From: Cordia subcordata
Taxonomy: Eukaryota > Streptophyta > Magnoliopsida > Boraginales > Cordiaceae
Reading direction: 5' to 3'
Length of the DNA: 64,000 bases
Assembly (NCBI GenBank): GCA_028554755.1
Contig: JAPTOF010000005.1
Coordinates: 1,943,501 to 2,007,500 of the forward strand
The first letter of the stretch is position 1; the number at the start of each line of letters is the position of its first letter. Made by a program: the position numbers and the translations under genes. Below, one piece after another: positions 34,457 through 45,900 of this stretch. The notes below the pieces were generated by a model. It was not told where the DNA came from and searched no databases. It was given only the letters and a program-made list of their open reading frames with translations.

Positions 34457-34474
34457 TCCCCGGCAACAGCGCCA
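34457..34474 (-). other. B2 primer binding site (tRNA-Asp)
   Basis: Plus strand TCCCCGGCAACAGCGCCA, 17 of 18 bases identical to the tRNA-Asp 3' end. It lies 6 bases from the LTR start at 34481. Confidence 0.9.
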
Positions 34475-34480
34475 AAAACT

Positions 34481-36106
34481 TGATACCGCTATTTGAGCAC
34501 AAGCCTAAATAGCCCGCAAGTGCACGGGACGTGTGTAGTACAGTGTGTGCAAGTGCGGGGTCGAATCCACAGGGAGGCTACCTTAGTTTAGTCTCTATGT
34601 GCTCGGGTGCCTTAAACAAGCTACGTGCGTGTGTGTACTTACTTTAGGATGGAAGGGAGCTCAAAAAAAAGAAAATAAAAACTAATCTATGGAGGAACTT
34701 AAGGGAACCAAACTAAGGAAGGAAACACAAATAAAGAAGAAAGGGACCTAGGACGATTGCATTGCAACAAGACTTGGGCTATGATAACAGATGAGGTCTA
34801 TCTAAGGCTCGGGACTTCTATTGCCATTGTGTTGATCAGGGGCTCTCTTAACCAATACTAGTGGTTCAACCCGTTAGCTGGATTTAAAGCTAAGGGCCAA
34901 TCCCTCCTAGCCTACGCAATCCGTGCTTAGAACTTATCCTCTTGGCTAGATTTAAAGCCAAGGACTAGCACCTAAACACTACGTGACATTAAGGCTCAAT
35001 TAACCAACACTAACGTGTGTAAGGGATACTCTAGTCTAGGTTAACTTATCCACTTGGTTGGATTTAAAGCCAAGGACTAGCACCTAAACTCGACTAAGCA
35101 TAGCATGTAACCTATTACCTGGATTTAAAGTTAAAGCCTACTCTACTAAGTAAAGCCACGAGATTAAGCACAATCACATCACCCATATAAGTAGATAAGA
35201 GCATTTGAAGCATAAATAACACATGCATATTCACTTAGACATTTTAACAAACACATAGACATGTTTGATTTCCAATACATAGACATATTGAATCATGCCA
35301 TAAATTTATGTAAATAAACATGTATTAAGAGCCAAAGATCGACACAAATCCATTATTCAAAGCCCTAATCTAATATACAACAACAATCAACCCTAAATCT
35401 AGCCTAATCTAGCAACATATTTACAAGAAATAGAGAAAGAACAAGAAGAACTTCCCTAAATTCTTGCTTCCAAATCCGTACAAATCCTTCAAATCTTTGT
35501 TTAATGCTTCAATCCTAGCTTGGTGTGGGGTTTAGATGGTGGTTTAGGGTGTTTTGTGAAGTAGGCAAAGGGTTAGGGTTTATTAGGATTTAAGAAATAA
35601 AAGTTCCTCCCGTGAAAATGAGCTGAAACGAGCTTTTTATGGATTTCTTCAGTGCACAGCCGGTCGACCTAGCCGGTCGACCGGGTCCTCTTTCTTGCTC
35701 GGCCGGCTTCAATCATGATGCTCTCTGGACTGGCCGGTCGACCGGCTTCTTGAGGAACTCGACCAGCTTCAATCTTTTATTCTCTGGAGCGGCCGGTCGA
35801 CCTAGATGGTCGATCGGCTCTTCTTCTAAGTCGACTGGCTGGTTCAGAATGATCTCTTCTTTATTTCTTTTCTTCCGGTCTTCATCCGTTAGCTCATTTC
35901 TTCCTCGCATAAGCTTAAACCCTTCCAAAACACTCCTAAAACATGGAATATAATACTTAGTATAGTATTTATGCACCTAAATACATTATGTACAAATATT
36001 AACAAATATGCATAAACTTTATACTAAGCGCACTCAATTATACTCTAAACACCCTTAAATATGCATGCAAAAACTAGATGCAAACATGCACAAATGACAC
36101 ACATCA
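34481..36106 (-). repeat. B2 right (5') LTR
   Basis: 1626 bp, with U5-end module (34493-34587), hairpins at about 34875-35137, TATA-like CCATAAAAAG (35633-35642, minus sense) and palindrome array (35660-35820). This LTR would drive B2 transcription leftward. Confidence 0.93.
35633..35820 (-). promoter_or_regulatory. B2 right LTR promoter: best preserved palindrome array
   Basis: CCGGTCGACC units at 35660-35669, 35674-35684, 35734-35745 and 35792-35801, with half-units between them, lie upstream (minus sense) of CCATAAAAAG. The left LTR lacks about 60 bases between two of these units. Confidence 0.6.
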
Positions 36107-36506
36107 TGCACCGTAAAACATGTTCAAAATTTTTCCATGTCTTTCTTAGGTTGCAAGCTCCAAATTTGGCTCACATTGCGCTGGGTTTCGTCTCGGTTCC
36201 TTCTTCCTTCGCCCGACTACTTCCAAATGCACTTTTCTTCATTCCTTTATGTCAGTAACACCCTTTGCTTTATTCCACACTTCAAGCACCCTCAATTAAG
36301 CTCCAATTATCTTCCCAAATCACACCTTAAGCAAGCAACAAACGCGCATTAATGTAGCATTTAAGTCCTAACTTCAACTATGAACATGTAAACCCTAATA
36401 TGCACAAGTATGACCTAAATGCTATACTAATACATTAAATGAAACTCAAAGCACCTAAAACAAAGTATATATATGCAATACATAAACACACAAAATGAAC
36501 AAATCA
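36107..36506 (-). repeat. C left (3') LTR, U3-side part
   Basis: Resumes after B2 with the duplicated target TGCAC and aligns with 42478-42876. It ends AACAAATCA at the polypurine tract. Short plus-strand frames here are incidental. Confidence 0.88.
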
Positions 36507-37917
36507 ACACCCCCAAACCTTTTCCTTACTTGTCCCTAAGAAAGCCTAAACCTAAGTCTATCTCAAAGTTGGTACAAAGGGTTGCCTAAGGAATTGACTT
36601 GCTATCATGGTTAGCCTAAGAAGCATGAAGGGGGCATTCCTATTATAGAGAGATCCTCAAGTCTCTTCGGATTCTAATGCACACAAGCCTAAACCTCATA
36701 AGAAATTCCCTAGTAGCTAAACCACCACAAGCCTAGGATTCTAATGCACACACTCAGGATGTTGAGATGTCATGCCCCTTTAACTAGCATGGCCTCCCCA
36801 ACATACACAAAGCCTTAAAGTTAAGAAGAGATGGAATTTACAAACACAATGGCTTATAACAAACCTTATTCACATGTCTACATAGAGGATAACTTGTGCT
36901 AAGTTGACATTGTGTCACTTATGCACTTATTCACAAAACGTTTTGGTGTCATTGGCTTTTTCTCTTTTTCAATTTTTTTTGTTATTTTTCCACCTTTTTT
37001 CCTTTTTTCATTTTTTTTGGATTTTTCATGCTTCGCATTGTATTCACACAAAAAGAAAAGAAAAGAAAAAGAAAAAAAAGGCTTTGGCACATCAAAAAGA
37101 ACCAATCAAGGAAGAGGCACTCATACCAACAACCTTTTTCAATACTCTTTCCTACCAAGCTATGGGGTGGCTACAAGGGTCATTCTTAGAGGTTTTCACT
37201 CCTCATAACTTTCAAGAACATCCCTTTGAAGATCCGATTCTCCCTACACTCCATTCATTGCCCACAATGCAACTCATATTCACCAATCAATCACAAAAGC
37301 CAACACTCCAATCAACCAAGCGACAAACGACTCTACATGCATCAAAATCGAAAAATTTTCACCATTTTAAGCACATAATGCACATCTACCCTATACAAAG
37401 AATATAACAAGAAAACCAAACTTCCACACCCCCAAACCTAAACTTTGCTTGTCCTCAAGCAAATAGAACAATACTACTCAATAAGCAAATCAATAACACA
37501 AAGCAAGTAAGGGTGGTGGGAATGAGGTAGATAAATAGGGAACAAGTGGAGAAGGGATAGATATAACCTTGCGTTCTTTGAAGCTCTTCAATGCCAATAG
37601 ATAATGATTCAACTACTAATCCCTGTCTCTTAACAAATCATAAACACTCAAAGCACATGATTAGTAGCATTGCCATGAGAGCTTGCATTGGCATCATCAA
37701 ATGATAAACAAGGTGTACGAAGAATGGGAAATGATAGAAGTAAGGATCAATACTTGGGAGAGTGAACAAGAAAAACAAAAAGCACTTGAAAATCAAAGAA
37801 CAATAATACTAAAAGCAAATAAAACAAAGGAAAAGCAAAGAAATCAAATGAACTATAAACATGCCTCGAGTGCCTCCTAGCAACGCTGGATTTAATGCCA
37901 CCATCTGGGCGCTAGTG
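36507..37917 (-). other. C polypurine tracts and 3' non-coding block
   Basis: The 3' polypurine tract (36507-36525, plus-strand ACACCCCCAAACC) lies at the LTR edge. A low-complexity T then A run follows (36955-37080). The internal polypurine module is at 37427-37463 (CACACCCCCAAACCTAAAC, then GCTTGTCCTCAAGC). The segment CTCCTAGCAACGCTGG (about 37874-37889) lies just after the frame end. The block closely parallels B1 and B2. No conserved frame. Confidence 0.75.
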
Positions 37918-39874
37918 TTAGAGCAATAAATGTTTAAAATTATAAGGCACAAATTGCTGGATATTCAACCAAGTGCAGATAGTAAAAAGAAAAGGGTCAT
38001 GCAATAAATGATGGGGCAATGGATATTCAATGCACCCCTTTTCAAGATCCCACCCACAAACATCAAATGAAAATGTGTAAGCAAGCGTGAAACGTGTCAT
38101 GCATAAGCGTGAAAGATTATGCCCTATGTGTTCTCTAACTAGCCATCCCATCACCTTCTTCTCATAATCAAGGGCCAGGAATACACCTTCCCCATAGGTC
38201 AAAGATAGGTCTAATGCATACAACATGGGAAATGTGCTTTCTAACCCTAGATGGAAGTGTTATAAACTAAAAGGCACAAACGTGAGCTCCAAAAAGGGAG
38301 ACTCATCAGAATAGGAAAAAGGAGTGGGAACGACTCTCGAAGAAGGAAGGGCAAGGATGAGGGTCAATAAAGTACTACACTCTTCTTCTCCACAAGATAT
38401 AACATGTTCAAGCCTAGGTCATTCTAACTCCTCACTAGGGGTGGATTCGATCTTAATAGGCTCTATTTCCATCAATGATTCATTAAACATCCAAAAAGAC
38501 CCATAGATCATTCTTCCAAGCACACCAATTTCATTTTTATATGTCTTCTTAAAGTTGTTGTTCTCTTCAACATCATGATTCCTAACTCCAAGAGACTTAT
38601 CATCTAAAACCTCCGAAATTGATGTCTTGTTTTCCCCAATGGATGACTTTAAACCTTCACTAGCTAGAGTCGCTTTAAATTCAACAATACATTCATCACT
38701 AGTGGGTGTCATCTCACCATCATGGTCTTCATACGAGTAGCACACATGGAGAGGACAATGGGGACTCAAAGGATTTCGGGTCATAGAAGCGTGAATGCTC
38801 AAGGGAGGTGTGTACCCTAGACTCTCTAAATGTAGTCTCGAAATGCAAATGGGTGCTATAATCATGAGACTCAACGTCCAAGTGTATGGAATGCGTGCGA
38901 TGAGGAGAAAGAAACGGCTCTTGTGACTCAATGGAAGGCATTGAAAGCTTAGGAAGATAGGGCACTATTTCCTCTAAAACATATTCATAAGAGTCATCAA
39001 GAACCAAATTATCATCAAGCTCATTCTCATCCTCACTACAAGATGTGATCTCTCTATCGATCTCTTTTTCTAATCATCTCTCCAAAACATCATCTTTTTC
39101 ACCACGATTTCTCTCATCTCTAGGTCTCTCTCTTATCTTTTCAACTCGTTCTAAAGGTATTTCAACATTCTCGCTCATGATTTGCACACTCTCAACCATG
39201 CTCTTCAAATGCTCACCTAGAGACTTGGTGTCTCACTTCAAACACTCTAGTTCCTCTTGATTGGGTCCGATGAAAGATAAGAGATAGTCAAGCGTTTCCT
39301 CTTGTAAAGAAGACCTAAAAGAAGAAGGCTCAACCAAGGGAAAATGGTAAACATCTTGGTTAGGATTACTATAACCACAAACATTGTATGACTCAGAGGA
39401 CGGGTGGGTGGGAAAAGATGATGGAAAGGATGAACTCTTAATGCAAGGAGGTATACCAAATGAAGAGTCATCTTGAACCCAATATGAAAATGCATGATGT
39501 TGCTCCCTAGAATCATGATAATAGGATAAAGATGCATTAATGGGCAAATGATTCCTAGGGGCATTGGGCATTACATGCAATCAGGGATAAGCGTGGAAGA
39601 TGGGACAGGCATTGGAATCGTGAGCATGGCTTCCACATAGATTGCAATAACAAGAATATGCATCCCCCTAGTCATGATCACTAAATGGAGATGTATGAGA
39701 TGATGCATGACTATAGGGGTCATAGTTAGCACTGGCTCTAGATGGGAAATTTTCGTAGGGATAGAAAATAGTTGGATGCATAAAACTTCCACAAATGCGA
39801 CATGTAATGGGAACACTTTCTGGTGGTGGGGAAAAGGATACAAGTGACCACCATGACGCATTAGGATCATTCAT
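37918..39874 (-). pseudogene. C copy of the double zinc-knuckle protein, broken
   Basis: ATG at 39874 (MNDPNASWW), end TAA at 37918. The N-terminus aligns with B1 and B2, but the first knuckle has lost its last Cys (CRICGSFMHPTIFY), while the second (CNLCGSHAHDSNAC) is complete. A stop lies between them (about 39668). Open pieces continue at 39580-39233, 39007-38729, 38931-38419 and 38226-37918 in changing frames, with IYGSFWMFNESLMEIEPIKIEST and LDLSLTYGEGVFLALDYEKK near the end. Divergent from B along its length, so this is a separate old lineage of the same gene, now broken. Confidence 0.78.
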
Positions 39875-40021
39875 GATTATTTGACACAAGTAAACCTCTG
39901 CACAATGCTCAAAATTTTTTTTTCTTCTATTAATCAAAACAATAAAAATATGAAAAAAAAGATAAAATAACACGTAACACGCTAAGACACACAAAAACTA
40001 AGAAACCAAACAAATGTTGCC

Positions 40022-40039
40022 TCCTTGGCAACGGTGCCA
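40022..40039 (-). other. C primer binding site (tRNA-Asp, decayed)
   Basis: Plus strand TCCTTGGCAACGGTGCCA, 15 of 18 matches to tRNA-Asp; all three differences are C to T. It lies 6 bases from the LTR at 40046. Confidence 0.8.
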
Positions 40040-40045
40040 AGAACT

Positions 40046-42876
40046 TGATACGTTATCTCGCAGCACAAGCCAAATTGCCCGTAAGCGCATGGTTCGTGTG
40101 TAGTACAGTGTGTGCGAGTGTAGAGTCGAATCCACAGGGAGGCCTAACGGGTATGGTGTCCTAAGCTATGCGTGTCCTAAAAACTAAATGTTAGGACCTA
40201 AACTACACTCTTTTTAGGGATTTTTGGTTTAAAGAAAGCTCGAAAAAGTAAAGCTAAACTAAGGACAAGGAAATAAAAGATGTCTGTGTGTGAAGGGGGA
40301 ACCAAATGATCTGAGGGGATTCAAACGTCAGAAATGGGGGACTAAGGTGATTATGTCTTATTTATGGTGATTACTATGTCTTCCTAGGGTTACTTGATGG
40401 ATTATACTAAGTGTTCTAATCTAGACCTATAATTAGCCTCCTACAAGGTACCCTAAGCCTCAATGCCGGTCCGTCCCTAGGTGGTGATGCCTAGCAGTAC
40501 GGCGTGGTCTTTATGACTTAGGAATTAGGGCTAGCCAATAAGATTCTAGGTAAGTGTAGATCGATCTAACCCTAGCACTTAGTCCTCTAATTAGTTCCCC
40601 AATTTGGCCCTAGGACTCGGTGGGAGTCCGTCCTTAAGCTTCACTCCACTCAGAGCTACGGCGTGATCCTTATGAACCTAGGGTGTTAGGGTGGGCTAAC
40701 TAGCCTTCCTAAGTGAACTAAGGTCAACTAAACCTATCTGGACTCCTATTGTCTCAATTTAAAGCCAAAAGGAACTCAACCTAGGCTAATTAAAAGTTTT
40801 GAACCATCGATTACATCACAATAGCGGGTATTAACATTTAAGTGCAAAGCAAACACATCTAGGGCATGGAATTTGAGAATACTCTGGAATATTCTACTAC
40901 TAAACACATAGACATGCTTAAGTTACACCAATTTAAGCTATAGCACCCTACATGTATGCAATAGAACCTATTTATACTATTAAGTATGTAAACACAAACA
41001 TAGACATGTATATAAACATACCGATTTCATGTAATCATCACACAAACACAAACATGCTAGCATAATGATTTAGAGATGGGTACGCCTTGTTTATGGTGAT
41101 TACTACGTCTTTCTAGGGTTACTTGATGGATTATACTAAGTGTTGTAATCTAGACCTATAATTAGCCTCCTAATTGGTATCCTAATCAGTGCTTGTTCGT
41201 CCCTAGGTTGTGATGCCTAGCAGTATGGTGTGGTTTTAGGACTTAGGAATTAGGGCTAACCAAAAAGATTCTAGGTGAGTATAGATCGATCTAACCCTAG
41301 CACTTAGTCCTCTAATTAGTTCCTTAATCTGGCCCTTGGACTCGGTACGAGTCCGTCCATAAGCTTTGCCCCACTTAGAGCTACAACATGGTCCTTATGA
41401 ACCTAGGGTGTTAGGGTGGACCAACTAGCCTTCCTAAGTGAATAAGGTTAACTAAACCTATCCGGACTCCTATTGGCTAGATTTAAAGCTAAAAGGGACT
41501 CAACCAAGGCTAGTTACAAGTTTTGCACCATCGATCGCATCACAATAGTGGGTATTAACGTTTAACTGCAAAACAAACACATCTAGGCCATGGCATTTGT
41601 GAATACTCTAGAATAATCGACTACTAAACACATAAACATGCTTAGATTACACCAATTTAAGCTATAGTAGTCGACATGTATGCAATAGAAGCTAATTCAT
41701 GCTATTAAGGATGTAAACACACACATAGACATGTATATTAACATACCGATTTCATGTAATCATCACACAAACACATAGACAGGCTAGCATAATGATTTAG
41801 AGATGGTTAATAGCATAATGGACTTCAATATATATGCTACATCATTATTGCATTTCAACAAACACATAGACATATATATAAAATAGCTTTTGAAGCCCTA
41901 AGCACAAAGCATATATACATAAATCCATCAAGTTTCCATTAATAAAAAGTAGTAATCAATCTATAAATACAAGATAAGATCACCCTACATAGCTCTAATC
42001 AGACATAATTAGACTTAGGATAAAAGAGAGATACCCTTCTATCCATAGCCAAGCTTTACAATTCATGAGCGATACCCCAAATCCTAGTGTTTCATCCTCT
42101 TGGATCTTTGATTCCAAGTGTTAAATGTGTTTAGAAGTGAGTGTGTGAGGTGATTTTTGGTGGATTTTGGGTTTTGGGAAATGGGTGTTTGATTTGGGTG
42201 TTGTTCTCCCCAAAAAATGGCTGGAAAATGGCTTAAATAGAGCTGTTAATGCGTCCAGCTGAGGGCCCAGCCAGTCGACTGGCTTTAGGACTAAGTCGTC
42301 CGGCCAAAACTGGCCCAGATTCTGATTTGGCCAATCGACCAGCTAAGTCGTCCATCCTAGATAGAAGCTAACTGGTCTTGATAGTAAAATGATCATATCT
42401 TGCTCATTTTAGCTCTGATTCACGCACCATTTTTTCTATGCATTGTATCATCATGGGGAATTTCTAATCCATATTTTACACCCTAAAACTTGTCCAAAAT
42501 TTGTCCATGTCCTTCTTAGTTTGCAAGCTCTAAATTTGGCTCACGTTGCGCTTGGTTTAGCCTCGGTTGCTTCTTCCTTCGCCGGGCCACTTCCAAATGC
42601 ATTTTTCTTTGTTCCTTTATGTGCTTAACACCCTTTGCTTTGTTCCACACTTCAAGCACCCTCAATTAAGCTCCAATTATCTTCCCAAATCACACCTTAA
42701 GCAAGCAATAAGCGTGCATTAGTATAGCATTTAAGTCCTAACTTCAACTATGAACATGTAAACCCTAATATGTACAAGTATGACCTAAATGCTATACTAA
42801 CACATTAAATGAAGCTCAAAACACCTCAAAAAAAGTATATGCTTGCAATACATAAACACACAAAATGAACAAATCA
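40046..42876 (-). repeat. C right (5') LTR
   Basis: 2831 bp against about 2100 bp for the left copy; the difference is a tandem duplication at 40351-41806. U5-end module at 40062-40150, TATA-like CTTAAATAG (42232-42240) and a decayed palindrome array (42265-42350). Ends AAATCA before the target duplication GTCCC. Confidence 0.9.
40351..41806. repeat. Tandem duplication (about 728 bp, two units) in the C right LTR
   Basis: Unit 1 (40351-41079) starts near TTATGTCTTATTTATGG and ends AATGATTTAGAGATGG. Unit 2 (41080-41806) repeats it with scattered differences. The left LTR has one unit. The duplicated part includes the hairpin region. Confidence 0.9.
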
Positions 42877-42881
42877 GTCCC

Positions 42882-44031
42882 TCTAGTCGGATAAAGTTTT
42901 AAGCATAAGAAGTCTTTTCTTGAATATTTCCTTTTTGGTCAATTGCTAAAAATGTGTTTTCATAAGAGTTCTAATTGCATTAGGATACTTGAAAATAAGA
43001 AATAAGGTTTGTTCTTGATTCTTATTGGTCCAAGATTTAATATAGATAATTAGGATGTGTTTAATCTCTTTCCTAAAGCTTGTAGGCATGCAAGACGTGA
43101 CACTTGAGTAAGGTTTCCAAATTAGGATGGAGTTGTTATATTTTCCTAACTTTAAATATTCATTTTTGTCGAGTCGTCTTATAGAGAGGTGTCCAAATTT
43201 GAAAAGAAGAAACAGAGAGTAGGCTTCGCTTATTCTAGCAGATTTGTTGGGATTTAAATTCTAGAAGATTAAGTCAAGAGTTGGTTTTAATTTGAAGCTC
43301 TTATTACCTAAAGATCTTCTACTTAGATTTAAACTCCTCAAGATACTAGTCTACCTACGAGTTCTACTACTAAGAGAACTCTTAAAAGGGGTCGACTAAG
43401 TTTGGTAAATTATAGAAATTTTTGTACACTAGATAATTGTAGGAGACACATACGTTCTTGGAGAAGTTTAGAAAAGAAAGAATTCTCTTCTCCTCCTCTT
43501 CTCTTTCTCTTGATCGACCAAAACAAAAGTAGACTTCTATAATTCTAAAACTGAATTCTTTCACTAAGAATTTGGTTCTTCCTTGTAGATAACGTTTCCT
43601 CGGTCAAATAAGGGAAGATGAAAAACATTTTGGGTCTTTTTTATAGATGTTTTGGAGAGAAAAACACAAAAGAACAGAACTATTTTTCCCATCACCGTGT
43701 GGGCAATCTCAGATCTAGGCTCGATCAATCGTTCGTCACTTATCTGATCATGCTAAAATTTTAGGAAAATATTCTCCACTTTTAACACTTGAAATTCAAC
43801 GGTTGGATTGTTGAGCAGAGGTGTATAAGGTGGTCAGATAATTAGCAAAATTTTCTAGTCATTTTTCTGCTCAAGGATATAAACTTGTTCTAATAACTTT
43901 CTTTTGTGATCTTGTTTATCTATGCATGTGTGGTATTATTGAATGCAAGAATATAATTTTTCGCTGCACCTAGGGAGAAAATTTTAAAAATTGACCTAGG
44001 GTTAGTTTTGCATGCCCCATTAGATCCTTCA
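42882..44031. repeat. D, right part of the probable solo LTR
   Basis: No conserved frame, no similarity to the A, B or C LTRs. A/T-rich. It ends with TTGCATGCCCCATTAG then GATCCTTCA. Between about 43970 and 44000 lies a GCTGCACCTAGGG segment. I see nothing else of note in this 1.15 kb. Confidence 0.65.
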
Positions 44032-44036
44032 CTTTG

Positions 44037-44960
44037 CTTATGTGTGGGTTTAGCCTTCTTTGCATCTCTCTAGAAGGAATAGCTCCATCCTCAAGGTGAA
44101 TACAATGCATGTAAACCGAAGGATCTATACCTCTCAAATCATCAATTTTCCACCCTATAGCCTTCTTATGATTCCTAAGACCCTCTAATAGATGCTCTCA
44201 TGCTCTCTAGAAAGATTTGAAGCTATGATAATTGGAAGGGTCTCACTAGGGCCTAGGAAAGCATACTTCAAATGCTTGAGAAAGGGTTTGAGCTCTAAAG
44301 ATGGGCTAGGCTTAGCCATGAGGGACTCAACCTCAACAACATCAATGGGGACATCACTAGAATTACGACTAAAAGGAATAACCTCAAATGACTCATCAAT
44401 CATGGAATCCTCAACTAAGGAGGTGGAAGCTACGTATTTCTGCTCTAAGGTCATCGAATCAAAGCTAGACAACGATTCCTCAAATTCTCTCAATTATTCT
44501 CCATCAATCATAGGTCTCTCTAGAAACTCCACGACATAAGAATCAATAGCATCCACTCTAAATCATTCTTCTCCATCCTTTTCTCCTCCTACACTAGCTC
44601 TATTCCCTGCCACAACAGCCTTCGTGGTGGACCTTAAAATCCCAATTTTCATCTCTAATAACCTCGACCTACAATAAATAATAGTATCTACTGTAGCAAG
44701 GAAGGGGCGACTTAAAAGGACAGCTATAGAATGTCTAGAATCATAATCCAAATCCATATCTAATACTATGAAGTCAACAAGGTACATGAACTCACCTGCT
44801 TGGACCATAATGTCCTCCACCACACCCCTAGATCTACGCTCGGACCTATCAGCTAGCTGAAGAGTAACATGTGCAGGGGACAACTCATCTAGACCTAGCT
44901 ACTGATAGACAAAGTAGTCACACTAGACCCTAAATCTGGCAAGGCGTGATCAATCTGGCT
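44037..44960 (-). pseudogene. A2 protease and N-terminal reverse transcriptase remnant
   Basis: The N-terminal half of reverse transcriptase lies between D and protease: SPSLELKPFLKHLKYAFLG and TLPIIIASNLSREHE at 44493-44185, with decay toward 44037. Upstream is the aspartic protease: DLGSS at about 44933-44919, then a frame change, then 44883-44563 with HVTLQLADRSERRSRGVVED and PVDF-like VDFIVLDMDLDYDSRHS ... LLSRPFLATV. The DLGSS active site matches Athila-lineage proteases, which use DLG rather than DTG. Frameshifts and stops make it non-functional. Confidence 0.83.
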
Positions 44961-45900
44961 CTCATGGATCTTACAAGGAATGGTGAAAGCTCCAAGGTCA
45001 CTCATCTTGGCCAAAAGGCCTAAAGTACAGATACTACTCACTTTTTTCATAAGCCTCACCATTTAGGAATGTTCGATGATCTACGCTTTCTTGTATAAAG
45101 GTCTTTAAAGAACTTAGAATACGAGGGAATGCAAAAGATCGCATCTATCAAAGGAAGATTAACCTCAAGGTCCTTAAGATGCTCTAAGATCTTGAAAAAC
45201 CTAAAAGCCTAAAAGCCTCATTAGGCGTGGGCCTCTCTTAAGCGGATGGAAAGAGAATCCTAGGTACAACACCTCTAGCCATATGGGAATCATTAATGGG
45301 TTCCTTTCCCTCCCAATATGGGCAGGATATACTACTTTCTCGATGGTTTCGTATGGGCTTAACTCTCTTAACAGGGCCTTTTCTAGAATCCTCCTAAATA
45401 GGCCTACAATGAGGCTTTCTAGACTCACTACTGCGTACAAACACTGCATAGTCAACTTCTACCCTATTATCCACTATTCTATTGCTCCTAAGAGTGGTGA
45501 TAGCCTTAGCCTGGGCCTAAGGGGGATACGTGGTATCAGTGGAGGAGCAAGACTGTACTATAGGGTTTACCTCCGTCTGAGAAGGTAGCTTCCCAGGGTC
45601 TCTAGTGATCAACTAACTGGTCAACTGCCCTAGCTGTGCCTCAATCATAGCCATGTGCTGCCTATTTTCTACTAATTCTAGTTGTTAGTTCTAAATGACC
45701 TGCATTATGTTTATCATGTCATTGCTAAGAGACTGGCTACTAAAAGAAGCAAGTAAAGCTTGAGGTTGAGGAGCATTAGTGAGACGAGGCTGATTAAGAT
45801 GGGAGAAACCTGAGAGTATTAAGGACAATGCTGTTAGGGTAAAACTTGGGCATGTGAACTAGACTCGTGCTGACCTTGTCTCTAAGAAAATTTTGGGTTG
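44961..45900 (-). pseudogene. A2 Gag-protease linker remnant
   Basis: Equivalent of 17704-18640 in A1, strongly decayed. Readable traces are the pre-protease LTIPC-like segment near 44970, a frame similar to VEPRILFPSA near 45260, and the Gln-rich MAMIEAQLGQL segment near 45640. No single frame spans the region. Confidence 0.65.

Larger units (their letters stand above)
29272..36106 (-). mobile_element. Element B2: best preserved non-autonomous element, inserted in the C LTR
   Basis: LTRs 29272-30823 and 34481-36106 (TGATACC...CACATCA). Flanks TTCAC (29267-29271) and TGCAC (36107-36111), one change. Empty sites: about 42471-42490 in the C right LTR (TTTTACACCCTAAAAC) and, on the opposite strand, about 62527-62540 in H. 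By eye, seven differences separate the first 150 or so bases of the two LTRs. It contains a nearly open frame of about 650 codons, a primer site with 17 of 18 matches and clean polypurine tracts. No pol genes. Confidence 0.94.
27567..42876 (-). mobile_element. Element C: non-autonomous LTR element inserted in D
   Basis: The left LTR starts TGATAT at 27567 and the right LTR ends AAATCA at 42876. The target duplication GTCCC is perfect (27562-27566 and 42877-42881). The left LTR is split by B2. Internal part 36507-40045: polypurine tract, 3' non-coding block, broken double zinc-knuckle frame and tRNA-Asp primer site; no pol. The LTR is distinct from B but shares the same modules. The right LTR contains a 728-bp tandem duplication. 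Confidence 0.92.
26597..44031. mobile_element. Element D: probable solo LTR, split by C
   Basis: Boundaries TGTTGGGTCT (26597) and GATCCTTCA (44031). Flanks are CTTCA (26592-26596) and CTTTG (44032-44036); the uninterrupted A3 sequence (about 55546-55550) reads CTTCG, so each copy carries one change at the same CpG. Without C, D is about 2.1 kb (26597-27566 and 42882-44031), has no long frame, and its two halves do not repeat each other, which fits one LTR left after recombination. It resembles none of the other families here. A TTATAAAG box at about 26893 hints at plus orientation. Family unknown; a Copia-type LTR is possible from the TGTTGG start. Confidence 0.7.

Noticed and set aside
36904..37407. 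Plus-strand frame of 167 codons
   Set aside because: It lies antisense in the low-complexity 3' non-coding block of C. The equivalent frames in A1, A2, A3, B1 and B2 are broken or absent.
42882..44031. Second LTR of D matching its left part
   Set aside because: I compared both parts of D by eye and saw no repeated segment, so a two-LTR element is not supported.
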